A stretch of 64,000 bases of DNA, from assembly GCF_024385465.1 (NCBI RefSeq), contig NZ_JANFLS010000004.1, forward strand, positions 310,001-374,000, read 5' to 3'. The notes under the pieces are model-generated. The model was not told the origin of the DNA and searched no databases. It worked only from the letters and a program-made list of their open reading frames with translations. The position numbers and the translations under genes were made by a program. Origin of the DNA: Arthrobacter sp. zg-Y844 (GTDB lineage: Bacteria; Actinomycetota; Actinomycetes; Actinomycetales; Micrococcaceae). Positions 31,157 to 39,968 of this stretch are shown piece by piece (position 1 is the first letter of the stretch; each line of letters starts with the position of its first letter).

Positions 31157-32056
31157 ATGGCCAACCTTCCCGCTGCCGAAATCTCCGCCGACCCTGCGCT
31201 GGTGCGGCAATTGGTGCGGGAGCAGCACCCGGACCTGGGCGGGCATTCCCTGACGCAGGCCGCCAGCGGCTGGGACAACTACATTTACCGGCTGGGCACG
31301 GAGTATGCGATCCGGCTGCCCCGCCGGCAGTCCGCCGCCGGACTCACGGCCAACGAGCAGCGCTGGCTCCCGCAGCTGACCGCCGACGTGCCCGTATCAA
31401 CCTCAGCCCCGCTGTTCCGCGGGACCCCGTGCGAGCTCTATCCCTGGCCGTGGAGCATCACCGCCTGGTTTGACGGCCAGGACGTGTCCTTATCGCCGCG
31501 GGACCGCAACGTTGCCCTGGCCGAGCCGCTGGCCGCCTTCCTGAACGCCTTTCACCGGCCGGCACCGGCGGGCTATCCCCGCAATCCGTTCCGGGGCGGA
31601 CCGTTGGCCGGTCGGGACGAAGCAGTGCAGGGCAGGTTGAACAGCGGCATGGTTCCCCACGCCGCCAGGGTGCAGGAACTCTGGGACCAGGCACAGGACA
31701 TCCCGGCCTGGACCGGGCCCCCGCTGTGGCTGCACGGCGACCTGCACCCGGCGAACCTGGTGGCCAAGGACAACACCCTGCAGGCGGTCATCGATTTCGG
31801 CGATCTCACCGCGGGTGATCCGGCCACGGACCTGGCGGCCGCCTGGCTGGTGTTCGACGCCGAGGGCCGGGACACCTTCCGCCGCAGCCTGGGCGACCAG
31901 TACGACGGCGACCCGTACGTGTGGGAGCGGGCGCGCGGCTGGGCGATCTGCATGGCCACCATCCTGCTGGCGAACTCCGACGATGCCCCGGGGCTGTACC
32001 TGGTGGGCTCGGAAACCCTGATGGAGATCCTCACCGGCGACCGGGAGAGGTTCTAA
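31157..32056 (+). CDS. Phosphotransferase (APH/choline-kinase-like fold)
   Basis: This 299-residue protein has the APH-family kinase fold: N-lobe YAIRLPRRQSA, catalytic loop LHGDLHPANLV (about residues 193-203), and metal-binding AVIDFGDLTAGDPATDL (about 211-227). The ITAWFDGQDV segment is typical of uncharacterised actinobacterial relatives. The start at 31157 is set by the leaderless promoter rather than the longer frame from 31103. A PP2C-like gene starts 4 bp after the stop and an FAD oxidase follows, so it belongs to a three-gene operon. The substrate is unknown. Confidence 0.87.
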   Translation: MANLPAAEISADPALVRQLVREQHPDLGGHSLTQAASGWDNYIYRLGTEYAIRLPRRQSAAGLTANEQRWLPQLTADVPVSTSAPLFRGTPCELYPWPWSITAWFDGQDVSLSPRDRNVALAEPLAAFLNAFHRPAPAGYPRNPFRGGPLAGRDEAVQGRLNSGMVPHAARVQELWDQAQDIPAWTGPPLWLHGDLHPANLVAKDNTLQAVIDFGDLTAGDPATDLAAAWLVFDAEGRDTFRRSLGDQYDGDPYVWERARGWAICMATILLANSDDAPGLYLVGSETLMEILTGDRERF

Positions 32057-32060
32057 CCCG

Positions 32061-32858
32061 GTGGCGGCAGGCAGCTGGAAGCATTCTGTCCGGATTTCCA
32101 CAGAAGGCGACGGGCACGTGCAGGAGGACACCTGCGGCTACGCGGGCGCCACGGCCTGGGTAATCGACGGCGCCAGCTCCCTCTTGCCTCAGCTCGGGCT
32201 GCCCGGGCCCTCTGACCCGGCCTGGTATGCCCGGAACCTTGACCTGTTACTGACTGATGCCGCGGTTGCCGTTGGGGTTGCGCCCGCGCCGCAGGTGCTG
32301 GCCGATGCCCTGACCCGGATGGACCAGCTGGCCCGTACCCTGGCAGGCGAGGAGCGGATCCGTTTCCCGTCTGCGGCCCTGTGCCTGGCCCAGCTGACCG
32401 GGGACGGCGTGGAGATCCTGGCACTGGCGGACTGCCACGCGGTGGTGGAACTGGAAGACGGTTCGTTGGTGCACGTCACCCATGAACCCGCCGATATCCG
32501 GATCGGCACGGAACATTCGGCGGACCCGGCGCGCGAACGCGAGATGCGGGTACTGGACCGGGAACTGCGCAATACCCCGGGCCGGCTATGGGTCGCCCGG
32601 CGGGAAGCCGAAGCCGCTTACCAGGCCCGCACAGTCCGGCTCGGCCCGGCACGGCGGGTAGTGCTCGCATCCGACGGCGCCTGGCGGGCAGTGGACCTGG
32701 GCATTGTCGACGGGCCGGGCGGCTTCCTGGCGGCGGCAGGCTCCGCCGTCCCCGCCCAGGAGATGCTGCTGGCCCTGCGCACGCTGCAGTCCGAGCTGGG
32801 GGAAAGCGCTGACGATGCCACCATCCTGACCCTGGAAAGGACCTCCCATGACGGCTGA
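32061..32858 (+). CDS. PP2C-like protein phosphatase domain protein
   Basis: This 265-residue protein keeps the PP2C metal-binding pattern in divergent form: EDTCGYAGATAWVIDGASS near the N-terminus, LALADCHAVVEL centrally, VLASDGAWRAVDL near residue 205, and SADDATILTLER at the end. It is more distant from PP2C than the phosphatase at 1166-2059. The GTG start is 4 bp after the phosphotransferase stop, and its end overlaps the FAD oxidase start by 11 bp, so translation is coupled. Its substrate might be the product of the neighbouring kinase-fold enzyme or a protein; neither is shown. Confidence 0.8.
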   Translation: MAAGSWKHSVRISTEGDGHVQEDTCGYAGATAWVIDGASSLLPQLGLPGPSDPAWYARNLDLLLTDAAVAVGVAPAPQVLADALTRMDQLARTLAGEERIRFPSAALCLAQLTGDGVEILALADCHAVVELEDGSLVHVTHEPADIRIGTEHSADPAREREMRVLDRELRNTPGRLWVARREAEAAYQARTVRLGPARRVVLASDGAWRAVDLGIVDGPGGFLAAAGSAVPAQEMLLALRTLQSELGESADDATILTLERTSHDG

Positions 32859-33972
32859 CATTTCCTGCGACGTCCTGGTGATCGGCGGAGGGATCGCCGG
32901 CCTGTCCCTGGCCGCCGAACTAGCCTCGCGGCTGGCGGCATCCCCGGAAACCCGGGGGAGGGCCGGCGGGGTTGTCCTGGTGGAAGCTGAACCGACCTTG
33001 GGCTACCACACGTCTTCCCGCTCGGCCCGGCAGCTGATCCCCAGCTACGGTCCGCCCGTTATCCAGGACCTGACCCTGCGTACCCTGGCATTGATTCGGG
33101 CAGCGGAAGCAGATCTGCCCGAACCGATCCTGGCGCCCCGGAGCTTCCTGCTGATCGGGGATGAGGAGGCGGTGCGGGACAGGGCAAGCGCCCACATGCA
33201 TCCGGTCATGCCGGCTGAAGCCCTGGGACTGGCTCCGGAGCTGCGGCCGGAGACTTTCAGTGCTGCGGGATTGGACACCACCTCGGTGTCCTGCAACACG
33301 GACGCCCTGCTGGAATTCCATCGGGCACGGCTGCTGGCAGCGGGGGGCCGGATTATCACCGGGCAGCGGGTCGAAGCTGCCCGGCAGGCAGGGGAGGGGA
33401 CGCAGTGGAAAGTGTCTGCTCCGGGCATGCGTTTCCAGGCTTCAACGGTGGTCAACGCGGCCGGCGCCTGGGCAGACACTCTCGCCGGTGTCTTTGGGGC
33501 GCAGTCCCTGCGGCTCACGCCCTACCGCCGCACCGCCGCCGTCGTCGAGGTTGAGCGACCGCTGGAAGCCGGCGCACCGATGGTGGCTGACGCCTCTGAC
33601 CGGTTCTACTACAGGCCGGAGGGCAGGCAGGTACTGATCTCGCCGTCGGAGAGTGAGCCAAGCGTGGCGGAGGATGCCCGGCCACGGAACGCGGATGTGC
33701 AGGCGCTCGTGAAAGTGGTGAACAGCGTCACAACCATGGGTATCACCGGGGTTGCCCGAGCCTGGACCGGACTGCGGACGGAGGCACCCGACGGGGTGCC
33801 CGTGGTGGGCTGGGACCCAGCCGTGCCGGGGTTCTTCTGGCTCGCGGGACAAGGCGGATACGGGTTCCAGACCTCGTCCGCCATCGCAGAGCTGGCAGCG
33901 GGGATCCTGCTTGGCGAGGCCGGGGGAAAAGAGGCCCGGAACGCCCTTAGCCCCGCTCGAGTGCAAGTGTGA
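32848..33972 (+). CDS. FAD-dependent oxidoreductase (DAO family)
   Basis: This 374-residue protein is a glycine/D-amino acid oxidase-type flavoprotein. An N-terminal Rossmann motif DVLVIGGGIAGLSLAAELA (about residues 8-26) binds FAD, a VVNAAGAWADTLAG motif follows mid-protein, and the C-terminus has FFWLAGQGGYGFQTSSAIAELA, typical of DAO enzymes. The substrate is probably an amine or amino acid but cannot be specified. It is the third gene of an operon with a phosphotransferase and a PP2C-like protein, and overlaps the latter by 11 bp. Confidence 0.9.
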   Translation: MTADISCDVLVIGGGIAGLSLAAELASRLAASPETRGRAGGVVLVEAEPTLGYHTSSRSARQLIPSYGPPVIQDLTLRTLALIRAAEADLPEPILAPRSFLLIGDEEAVRDRASAHMHPVMPAEALGLAPELRPETFSAAGLDTTSVSCNTDALLEFHRARLLAAGGRIITGQRVEAARQAGEGTQWKVSAPGMRFQASTVVNAAGAWADTLAGVFGAQSLRLTPYRRTAAVVEVERPLEAGAPMVADASDRFYYRPEGRQVLISPSESEPSVAEDARPRNADVQALVKVVNSVTTMGITGVARAWTGLRTEAPDGVPVVGWDPAVPGFFWLAGQGGYGFQTSSAIAELAAGILLGEAGGKEARNALSPARVQV

Positions 33973-34122
33973 CGAAAGTCTCACCAATCGGCGCGTAACG
34001 AATCAGCCAAGGTGCGCGCGTATGGTCATTAGGGTCCCGAGACATGCCTAGAGTTGTACTAACAAGCGCGTTCCCAAAAACCCGAATGCATTAAAACTTC
34101 GGTGCCCGAAAGGTCAGTCTCA

Positions 34123-35085
34123 GTGCCAGATTTCTTGCCGCCAAAATTTGTTGGCGTGCAGCAGCGTCCGCTTTACATCCGGGTTCGTTCCATCCTGGAA
34201 ATTCTCAGTACGCTGTGGCTGATTTCTGCCGTTATCGGCATTGGTTTCTTTTCCGGCGGGACCACATCGCTCGCCTTTTCCCTGATTCTTCTTTACGGCA
34301 CGGGTGCGGCCCTGCTGGTTGTCATTACGGCGCTTTACCGCGTCCTTTCCCGTGCGGCACGCCAGCGGGTTGAGGCCGCCCCCGATGACAACGCCGCCGC
34401 CGTGTTCGTGGACACCACCCGGTCAGCGACCGAAGAAATCATGGCCGCTCTCCGTCCGGCCGCGCCGTATGGCCGCCCCGGCGTCTCCGTGCGGATGCCC
34501 CAGTCGGTGGATGCCCTGGATGTGGCCGCAGCCCTGACGGCACGGACGGCTGCAATGACCTCTGCCGTGGCCGCCGAGAAGTCCGCGGCCGCCGCCGCTG
34601 CGATGGTTGCTCCCGGAAAGTCGACTGGCAGCACGTCCGCAGTGAACAAGTCGGCCGTAAACAAGTCGGCCGTAAACAAGTCGGCCGTAAACAAGTCGGC
34701 CGTAAACAAGTCCGCCAGTAAGAAGAAGGCTGCTCCGAAGCAGCCTGCCCAGCCCAAGAAGGCACAGGCCGCCAAGTCCCGCCCCGCCAACAACAACGGC
34801 TCGCGCGGCACCGCCAGCCAGGCCTCCACTGCTCCGAAAAAGAACACCGGCGGCAAGAAGCCGGGTTCGGCCGGGAAAGGTTCCGGTGGGGAGAAGGCCT
34901 CCAGCAGCGGGTCTGCCGGAACCAAGAAGCCTGAACGAGCCGCGGCTCCGGAAGTGAGCATGCCCGGGATCCGCACGGCTCAGCAGGAAATTCTTCCCCG
35001 CCAGGCCGGTGCGCCGTCCTGCGGTCTGTCCGCCGGTGCAACCCGTCCCGCTGGTCCGGGCCTGCGTCAGCTCATCGCCGCCTGA
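34123..35085 (+). CDS. Membrane protein with Ala/Lys-rich repeat tail, unknown function
   Basis: This protein of about 320 residues has two N-terminal membrane helices (LSTLWLISAVIGIGFF and FSLILLYGTGAALLVVITAL, about residues 24-70) and a long soluble part. The middle is Ala-rich; then comes a Lys/Ser/Ala-rich histone-H1-like segment with five KSAVN repeats (about residues 172-196), followed by Lys/Pro/Gly-rich low complexity. The basic tail could bind nucleic acid or anionic polymers. The GTG at 34123 with an AAAGG motif upstream is preferred to the GTG at 34102. No family is recognised and no operon partner is adjacent. Confidence 0.72.
   Translation: MPDFLPPKFVGVQQRPLYIRVRSILEILSTLWLISAVIGIGFFSGGTTSLAFSLILLYGTGAALLVVITALYRVLSRAARQRVEAAPDDNAAAVFVDTTRSATEEIMAALRPAAPYGRPGVSVRMPQSVDALDVAAALTARTAAMTSAVAAEKSAAAAAAMVAPGKSTGSTSAVNKSAVNKSAVNKSAVNKSAVNKSASKKKAAPKQPAQPKKAQAAKSRPANNNGSRGTASQASTAPKKNTGGKKPGSAGKGSGGEKASSSGSAGTKKPERAAAPEVSMPGIRTAQQEILPRQAGAPSCGLSAGATRPAGPGLRQLIAA
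34636..34710 (+). repeat. 15-bp minisatellite encoding KSAVN repeats
   Basis: Four identical TCGGCCGTAAACAAG units (34651-34710) follow one diverged unit at 34636-34650. Each unit adds five residues without changing frame. Identity of the copies suggests recent expansion and possible copy-number variation. Confidence 0.95.
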
Positions 35086-35214
35086 CCGTCCGCGGCGCCG
35101 CATACTCAGGTAGTTGTCAGGTTGTCTTCAGCACCTACCCAGACGGGCCGTTTATCGTCGTTAGTACCTCATAAGGGTGCGAGTGATGAATGGACCGAGT
35201 AGTGACCGGTCCGG

Positions 35215-35277
35215 ACGCCGGCAGACTAGGGTTGTTTCCCCCAACCAGCCCCAAGTCTGCCGGCGTTTTCCCTTTTA
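35215..35277 (+). terminator. Long terminator-like hairpin 130 bp after the lysine-rich membrane protein gene
   Basis: A 13-bp stem (35215-35227 with 35254-35266) encloses a 26-base loop with an inner GGTTG/CAACC stem, and is followed by TTTTCCCTTTT. The 35086-35214 interval before it has no open frame that looks coding. It may end the membrane-protein transcript or a small RNA. Confidence 0.7.
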
Positions 35278-35302
35278 ACCCGCAGGTCTTGCCGGCCCGG
35301 TG

Positions 35303-35602
35303 CTATTCGGCGCTGAACTCGCGGAATTCTCCGGTGGCCGGGGAAAAGGATTCCTCCACGCCGACCACCACGCCCGGAGCCTTCGGGCCGCGCAGGAATT
35401 CCCGAAGTCCGTCCAAGGCCGGTTCCCTGCCCTCGGCCACCACATGGACGGATCCGTCCGCCGCGTTGGAGACCACGCCGGTCAGGCCCAGCCGCACGGC
35501 CTGCCGAAGGGTGCGGTACCGGAATCCGACGCCTTGGACCTCCCCGGTAATCCGGGCCGTCAGCCGGCGGGCGGTTCCTTCCGGATGCTCTTGCTCGTTC
35601 AT
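35303..35602 (-). CDS. acyP: Acylphosphatase
   Basis: This 99-residue protein is a complete acylphosphatase, which hydrolyses carboxyl-phosphate mixed anhydrides. The signature GEVQGVGFRYRTLRQAV carries the catalytic Arg, and GVVSNAADGSVHVVAEG carries the catalytic Asn. The ATG at 35602 is fixed by a leaderless promoter directly upstream; the long in-frame extension is rejected. The gene sits between the lysine-rich membrane protein (convergent) and hutH (same strand, 100 bp upstream). Confidence 0.93.
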   Translation of the reverse strand: MNEQEHPEGTARRLTARITGEVQGVGFRYRTLRQAVRLGLTGVVSNAADGSVHVVAEGREPALDGLREFLRGPKAPGVVVGVEESFSPATGEFREFSAE

Positions 35603-35614
35603 CTGGACAGCGTA
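35603..35614 (-). promoter_or_regulatory. Leaderless promoter -10 box of acyP (TACGCT-N6-ATG)
   Basis: On the minus strand TACGCT is followed by GTCCAG and then the ATG at 35602. No ribosome-binding site is present. Confidence 0.55.
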
Positions 35615-35702
35615 GCTGCATCTGCACAGCGTCGCGCGGGGTGGCCGCACGGGAGCGCCGCGGGATCGCCCCAGGGCGGCCGGAGGTTCTTCGAAGCGAA
35701 AA

Positions 35703-37280
35703 TCAGTGCAGGCGGGTTCCCAGCTCTGCCTCCACCGCTGCCAGCAGGGAGCCGCCGTCGACGAGCACCCTGAGAGCCTCGATTTCCGGGGCGAGGTACC
35801 GGTCCGGACCGGGCCCGGGGACAACACTCCGAATCACGGCCCGTGCCGCCGTCACTGCGGGAGCGCTGCGGGAAGTGGCCGTGCCGCCGTCGCGCATGTC
35901 CAGCCCCCGCGCCGAGGTCAACAGCTCAATGGCCAGTACCCGGGTCAGTCCGTCCAGCGCCCGGCGCAGCTTCAGGCCCGCCGCCCAGCCCATCGAGACA
36001 TGGTCCTCCTGCATGGCGGAGGACGGGATGGAATCCACCGATGCCGGCACCGCCAGTCGCTTGAGCTCCGAGACAATTCCGGCCTGCGTGTACTGCGCGA
36101 TCATGTGCCCGGAGTCCACACCGGGGTCGTGGGCGAGGAAGGCATTGAGGCCGTGGCTGCGGGACCGGTCCAGGAACCGGTCGGTGCGCCGCTCGCTCAT
36201 GGAGGCAACGTCCGCGACGGCGATGGCCAGGAAATCCAGCACATAGGCCACCGGCGCACCGTGGAAGTTGCCGTTGGACTCCAACCGTCCGTCCAGCGTC
36301 ACCACCGGGTTGTCGATGGCTGAGGCCCGCTCGGCTGCGGCCACGGCTTCGGCATGCAGCAGCGTGGAGCGGGTGGCGCCATGAACCTGGGGCGCGCAGC
36401 GCAGCGAGTAGGCATCCTGCACCCGGGTGAATCCGCCCGTCTTCTGCTCCTCGATCAACGCCGATCCGGACAGGACCGAGCGGATGTTCTCCGCCGACTC
36501 GCTTTGCCCGGCCTGGGGCCGCAGCGCCTGGAGGTCGGCGGCAAACACACTGTCGCTGCCGAGCAGGCCTTCCACGCTCATGGCCGCGGCGAGATCCGCC
36601 GTGGCCAGCAGCCGGTGCAGGTCCGCAATGGCCAGGGTCAGCATCCCCAGCATCCCGTCCGTGCCGTTAATGAGCGCCAGTCCCTCCTTCTCCTGCAGCT
36701 CCACCGGTTCCAACCCGGCCGCGGCGAGCGCTGCCGAGGCGGGCACCAGCTGCCCGCCGGCGTCGCGCACTTCCCCTTCACCCATCAGCGCCAGGGCACA
36801 GTGGGAGAGGGGAGCGAGGTCTCCGGAGCAGCCCAGGGAGCCGTACTCGCCGACCACAGGGGTGATGCCCGCGTTGAGTATCCCCGCGTAGGCCAGCGCG
36901 ACGGCGGGACGCACTCCGGTCCGGCCCGTGGCCAGCGTGGCCAGGCGGTTGAGCATCAGGGCACGCACCACTTCCCGGTCCACTTCGGAGCCCGACGACG
37001 CCGCGTGGCTGCGGATCAGCGAGCGCTGCAGCTGGATGCGCTGCTCCGGCGGGATCTGCTTGACCGCCAGGGCACCGAATCCGGTGGAGACGCCGTAGTG
37101 CGGCTTGTCGTCTGCGGCCAGGGCCTCGATGACCCCGCGCGAGGAGGCCATGGCAGCCAGGGCCTCGGGAGCCAGCGCCACCCGCACCCCGTGCCGGGCG
37201 ACGGCGAGGATATCCTCGCCGGAGAGCGGACCAACCCCCAGCTCGACGGCGGCGTCCACGTTGTTGTTGCGTAGCTGCAT
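35703..37280 (-). CDS. hutH: Histidine ammonia-lyase
   Basis: This 525-residue enzyme deaminates histidine to urocanate, the first step of histidine use. The prosthetic-group loop reads GSLGCSGDLAPLSH, so the MIO tripeptide is Cys151-Ser152-Gly153 rather than the usual Ala-Ser-Gly; other landmarks are YGVSTGFGALA at the N-terminus and LVNGTDGMLG-like LINGTDGMLG near residue 205. The ATG at 37280 has an AAGGA ribosome-binding site. It is transcribed away from the IclR regulator gene, with a 16-bp inverted repeat in the shared promoter region, and belongs with hutU, the M20 enzyme, hutF and hutI on the other strand. Confidence 0.96.
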   Translation of the reverse strand: MQLRNNNVDAAVELGVGPLSGEDILAVARHGVRVALAPEALAAMASSRGVIEALAADDKPHYGVSTGFGALAVKQIPPEQRIQLQRSLIRSHAASSGSEVDREVVRALMLNRLATLATGRTGVRPAVALAYAGILNAGITPVVGEYGSLGCSGDLAPLSHCALALMGEGEVRDAGGQLVPASAALAAAGLEPVELQEKEGLALINGTDGMLGMLTLAIADLHRLLATADLAAAMSVEGLLGSDSVFAADLQALRPQAGQSESAENIRSVLSGSALIEEQKTGGFTRVQDAYSLRCAPQVHGATRSTLLHAEAVAAAERASAIDNPVVTLDGRLESNGNFHGAPVAYVLDFLAIAVADVASMSERRTDRFLDRSRSHGLNAFLAHDPGVDSGHMIAQYTQAGIVSELKRLAVPASVDSIPSSAMQEDHVSMGWAAGLKLRRALDGLTRVLAIELLTSARGLDMRDGGTATSRSAPAVTAARAVIRSVVPGPGPDRYLAPEIEALRVLVDGGSLLAAVEAELGTRLH

Positions 37281-37368
37281 GCTTGTTCCTTCTGCGCTTG
37301 GAGGGCCCCGGTTGCTATCCATCTTGCCCTTTCAACCCGGTGCGGAGAGGGACCCGGACGGATTCGGC

Positions 37369-37384
37369 TTCTGGGATCCCAGAC
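37369..37384. promoter_or_regulatory. Candidate HutR/IclR operator in the hutH-regulator intergenic region
   Basis: The sequence TTCTGGGATCCCAGAC contains a perfect 14-bp palindrome (37370-37383). It overlaps the expected -35 position of the regulator's leaderless promoter, suiting autoregulation, and lies 89 bp before hutH. A 14/16-identical copy is found at 38195-38210. Confidence 0.6.
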
Positions 37385-37391
37385 ACTGGCC

Positions 37392-37403
37392 TAGACTCTG
37401 GAC
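37392..37403 (+). promoter_or_regulatory. Leaderless promoter -10 box of the IclR gene (TAGACT-N6-ATG)
   Basis: TAGACT at 37392-37397 is six bases before the ATG at 37404, with no ribosome-binding site. Confidence 0.55.
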
Positions 37404-38237
37404 ATGCCAGCCGCCTATACCCGTGTCCAGGTCCCGGCCGCAGCCCAGGTCCTGGCCATCCTGCGCTATCTGGGCCAGCAGGCCGGTCCGGTCAGTGCGT
37501 CCGCGGTCGCGCGGGACCTTTCCTTGCCGCGCTCCACCACCTACCACCTGCTCGCGGCGCTGGTAAGCGATGGTTTTGCCGTGCACCTGCCGGAAGAACG
37601 CCGGTATGCCCTCGGTGCTACGGCACACGAAATGGGCACCGGCTATGCCCGGCAGGCTCCGCTGCAGCGGATTGCCCGGTTCCCGCTGCGCCGGCTGGTG
37701 GCGCAGACCCGCTTCACCGCGCATCTGGCAGTGCTGCAGGGAACGGACGTGATTTACGTGATCGAGGAACGGGCTCCGCGCCAGCAGCCGCTGGTAACCG
37801 ACGCCGGCATCCGGCTTCCGGCACACCGGACTGCCAGCGGCCGGGTCCTGCTGGCCGGGATGACCGGTGCCCAGCTGCGGGCGCTCTATCCGGATCCGGG
37901 GACGGTACGGTCCTCCCGCAGCAGCGGCGCCGGCCTGCCGGGCCTGCTTGAAGAGGTCCGACGGCGCGGCTATGCCTGGGAAGAGAATGAAGTCACCGAG
38001 GGATTCTCTTCCATTGCCGTGCCCGTACCGGACCGCTCCGGGCACGCGGTCGCCGTCCTGACCCTGACCGCGCCCAACCTGGCCCCGCCACCGGGCATCC
38101 AGGCGCTGGCAGACCAGGTCCTGCCCGATCTGCTGCGGTGCGCCGCAGAGCTTTCCCGCCGGCTCGGCGCCCGGCCGCAGCCTGCTCCCAATGTGTCTGG
38201 CATCCCAGACGTCCGCAGCGGGGTGGATGACCCCTGA
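37404..38237 (+). CDS. IclR-family transcriptional regulator of histidine utilisation
   Basis: This 277-residue protein has an N-terminal winged helix (AAAQVLAILRYLGQQ and SASAVARDLSLPRSTTYHLLAAL, residues 12-52) and a C-terminal IclR effector-binding domain (RLVAQTRFTAHLAVLQG, LPAHRTASGRVLLAGM, VTEGFSSIAVPVPD). It is divergent from hutH and 24 bp upstream of hutU. Two matching inverted repeats flank it, one in its own promoter and one inside its 3' end ahead of hutU. Control of the hut genes, with urocanate or histidine as the likely effector, is inferred from this context. Confidence 0.92.
   Translation: MPAAYTRVQVPAAAQVLAILRYLGQQAGPVSASAVARDLSLPRSTTYHLLAALVSDGFAVHLPEERRYALGATAHEMGTGYARQAPLQRIARFPLRRLVAQTRFTAHLAVLQGTDVIYVIEERAPRQQPLVTDAGIRLPAHRTASGRVLLAGMTGAQLRALYPDPGTVRSSRSSGAGLPGLLEEVRRRGYAWEENEVTEGFSSIAVPVPDRSGHAVAVLTLTAPNLAPPPGIQALADQVLPDLLRCAAELSRRLGARPQPAPNVSGIPDVRSGVDDP
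38195..38210. promoter_or_regulatory. Candidate IclR operator upstream of hutU
   Basis: GTCTGGCATCCCAGAC has 6-bp inverted arms around CATC and matches the site at 37369-37384 at 14 of 16 positions. It is centred about 60 bp before the leaderless hutU start, the place where activators often bind. Confidence 0.6.
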
Positions 38238-38249
38238 ACCGCCCGGGGC

Positions 38250-38261
38250 TACGGTCTGGCT
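38250..38261 (+). promoter_or_regulatory. Leaderless promoter -10 box of hutU (TACGGT-N6-ATG)
   Basis: TACGGT at 38250-38255 is six bases before the hutU ATG at 38262, with no ribosome-binding site. Confidence 0.55.
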
Positions 38262-39947
<1,686 letters not shown>

Positions 39948-39968
39948 GCACCCCGCCTGGAGAAAACC

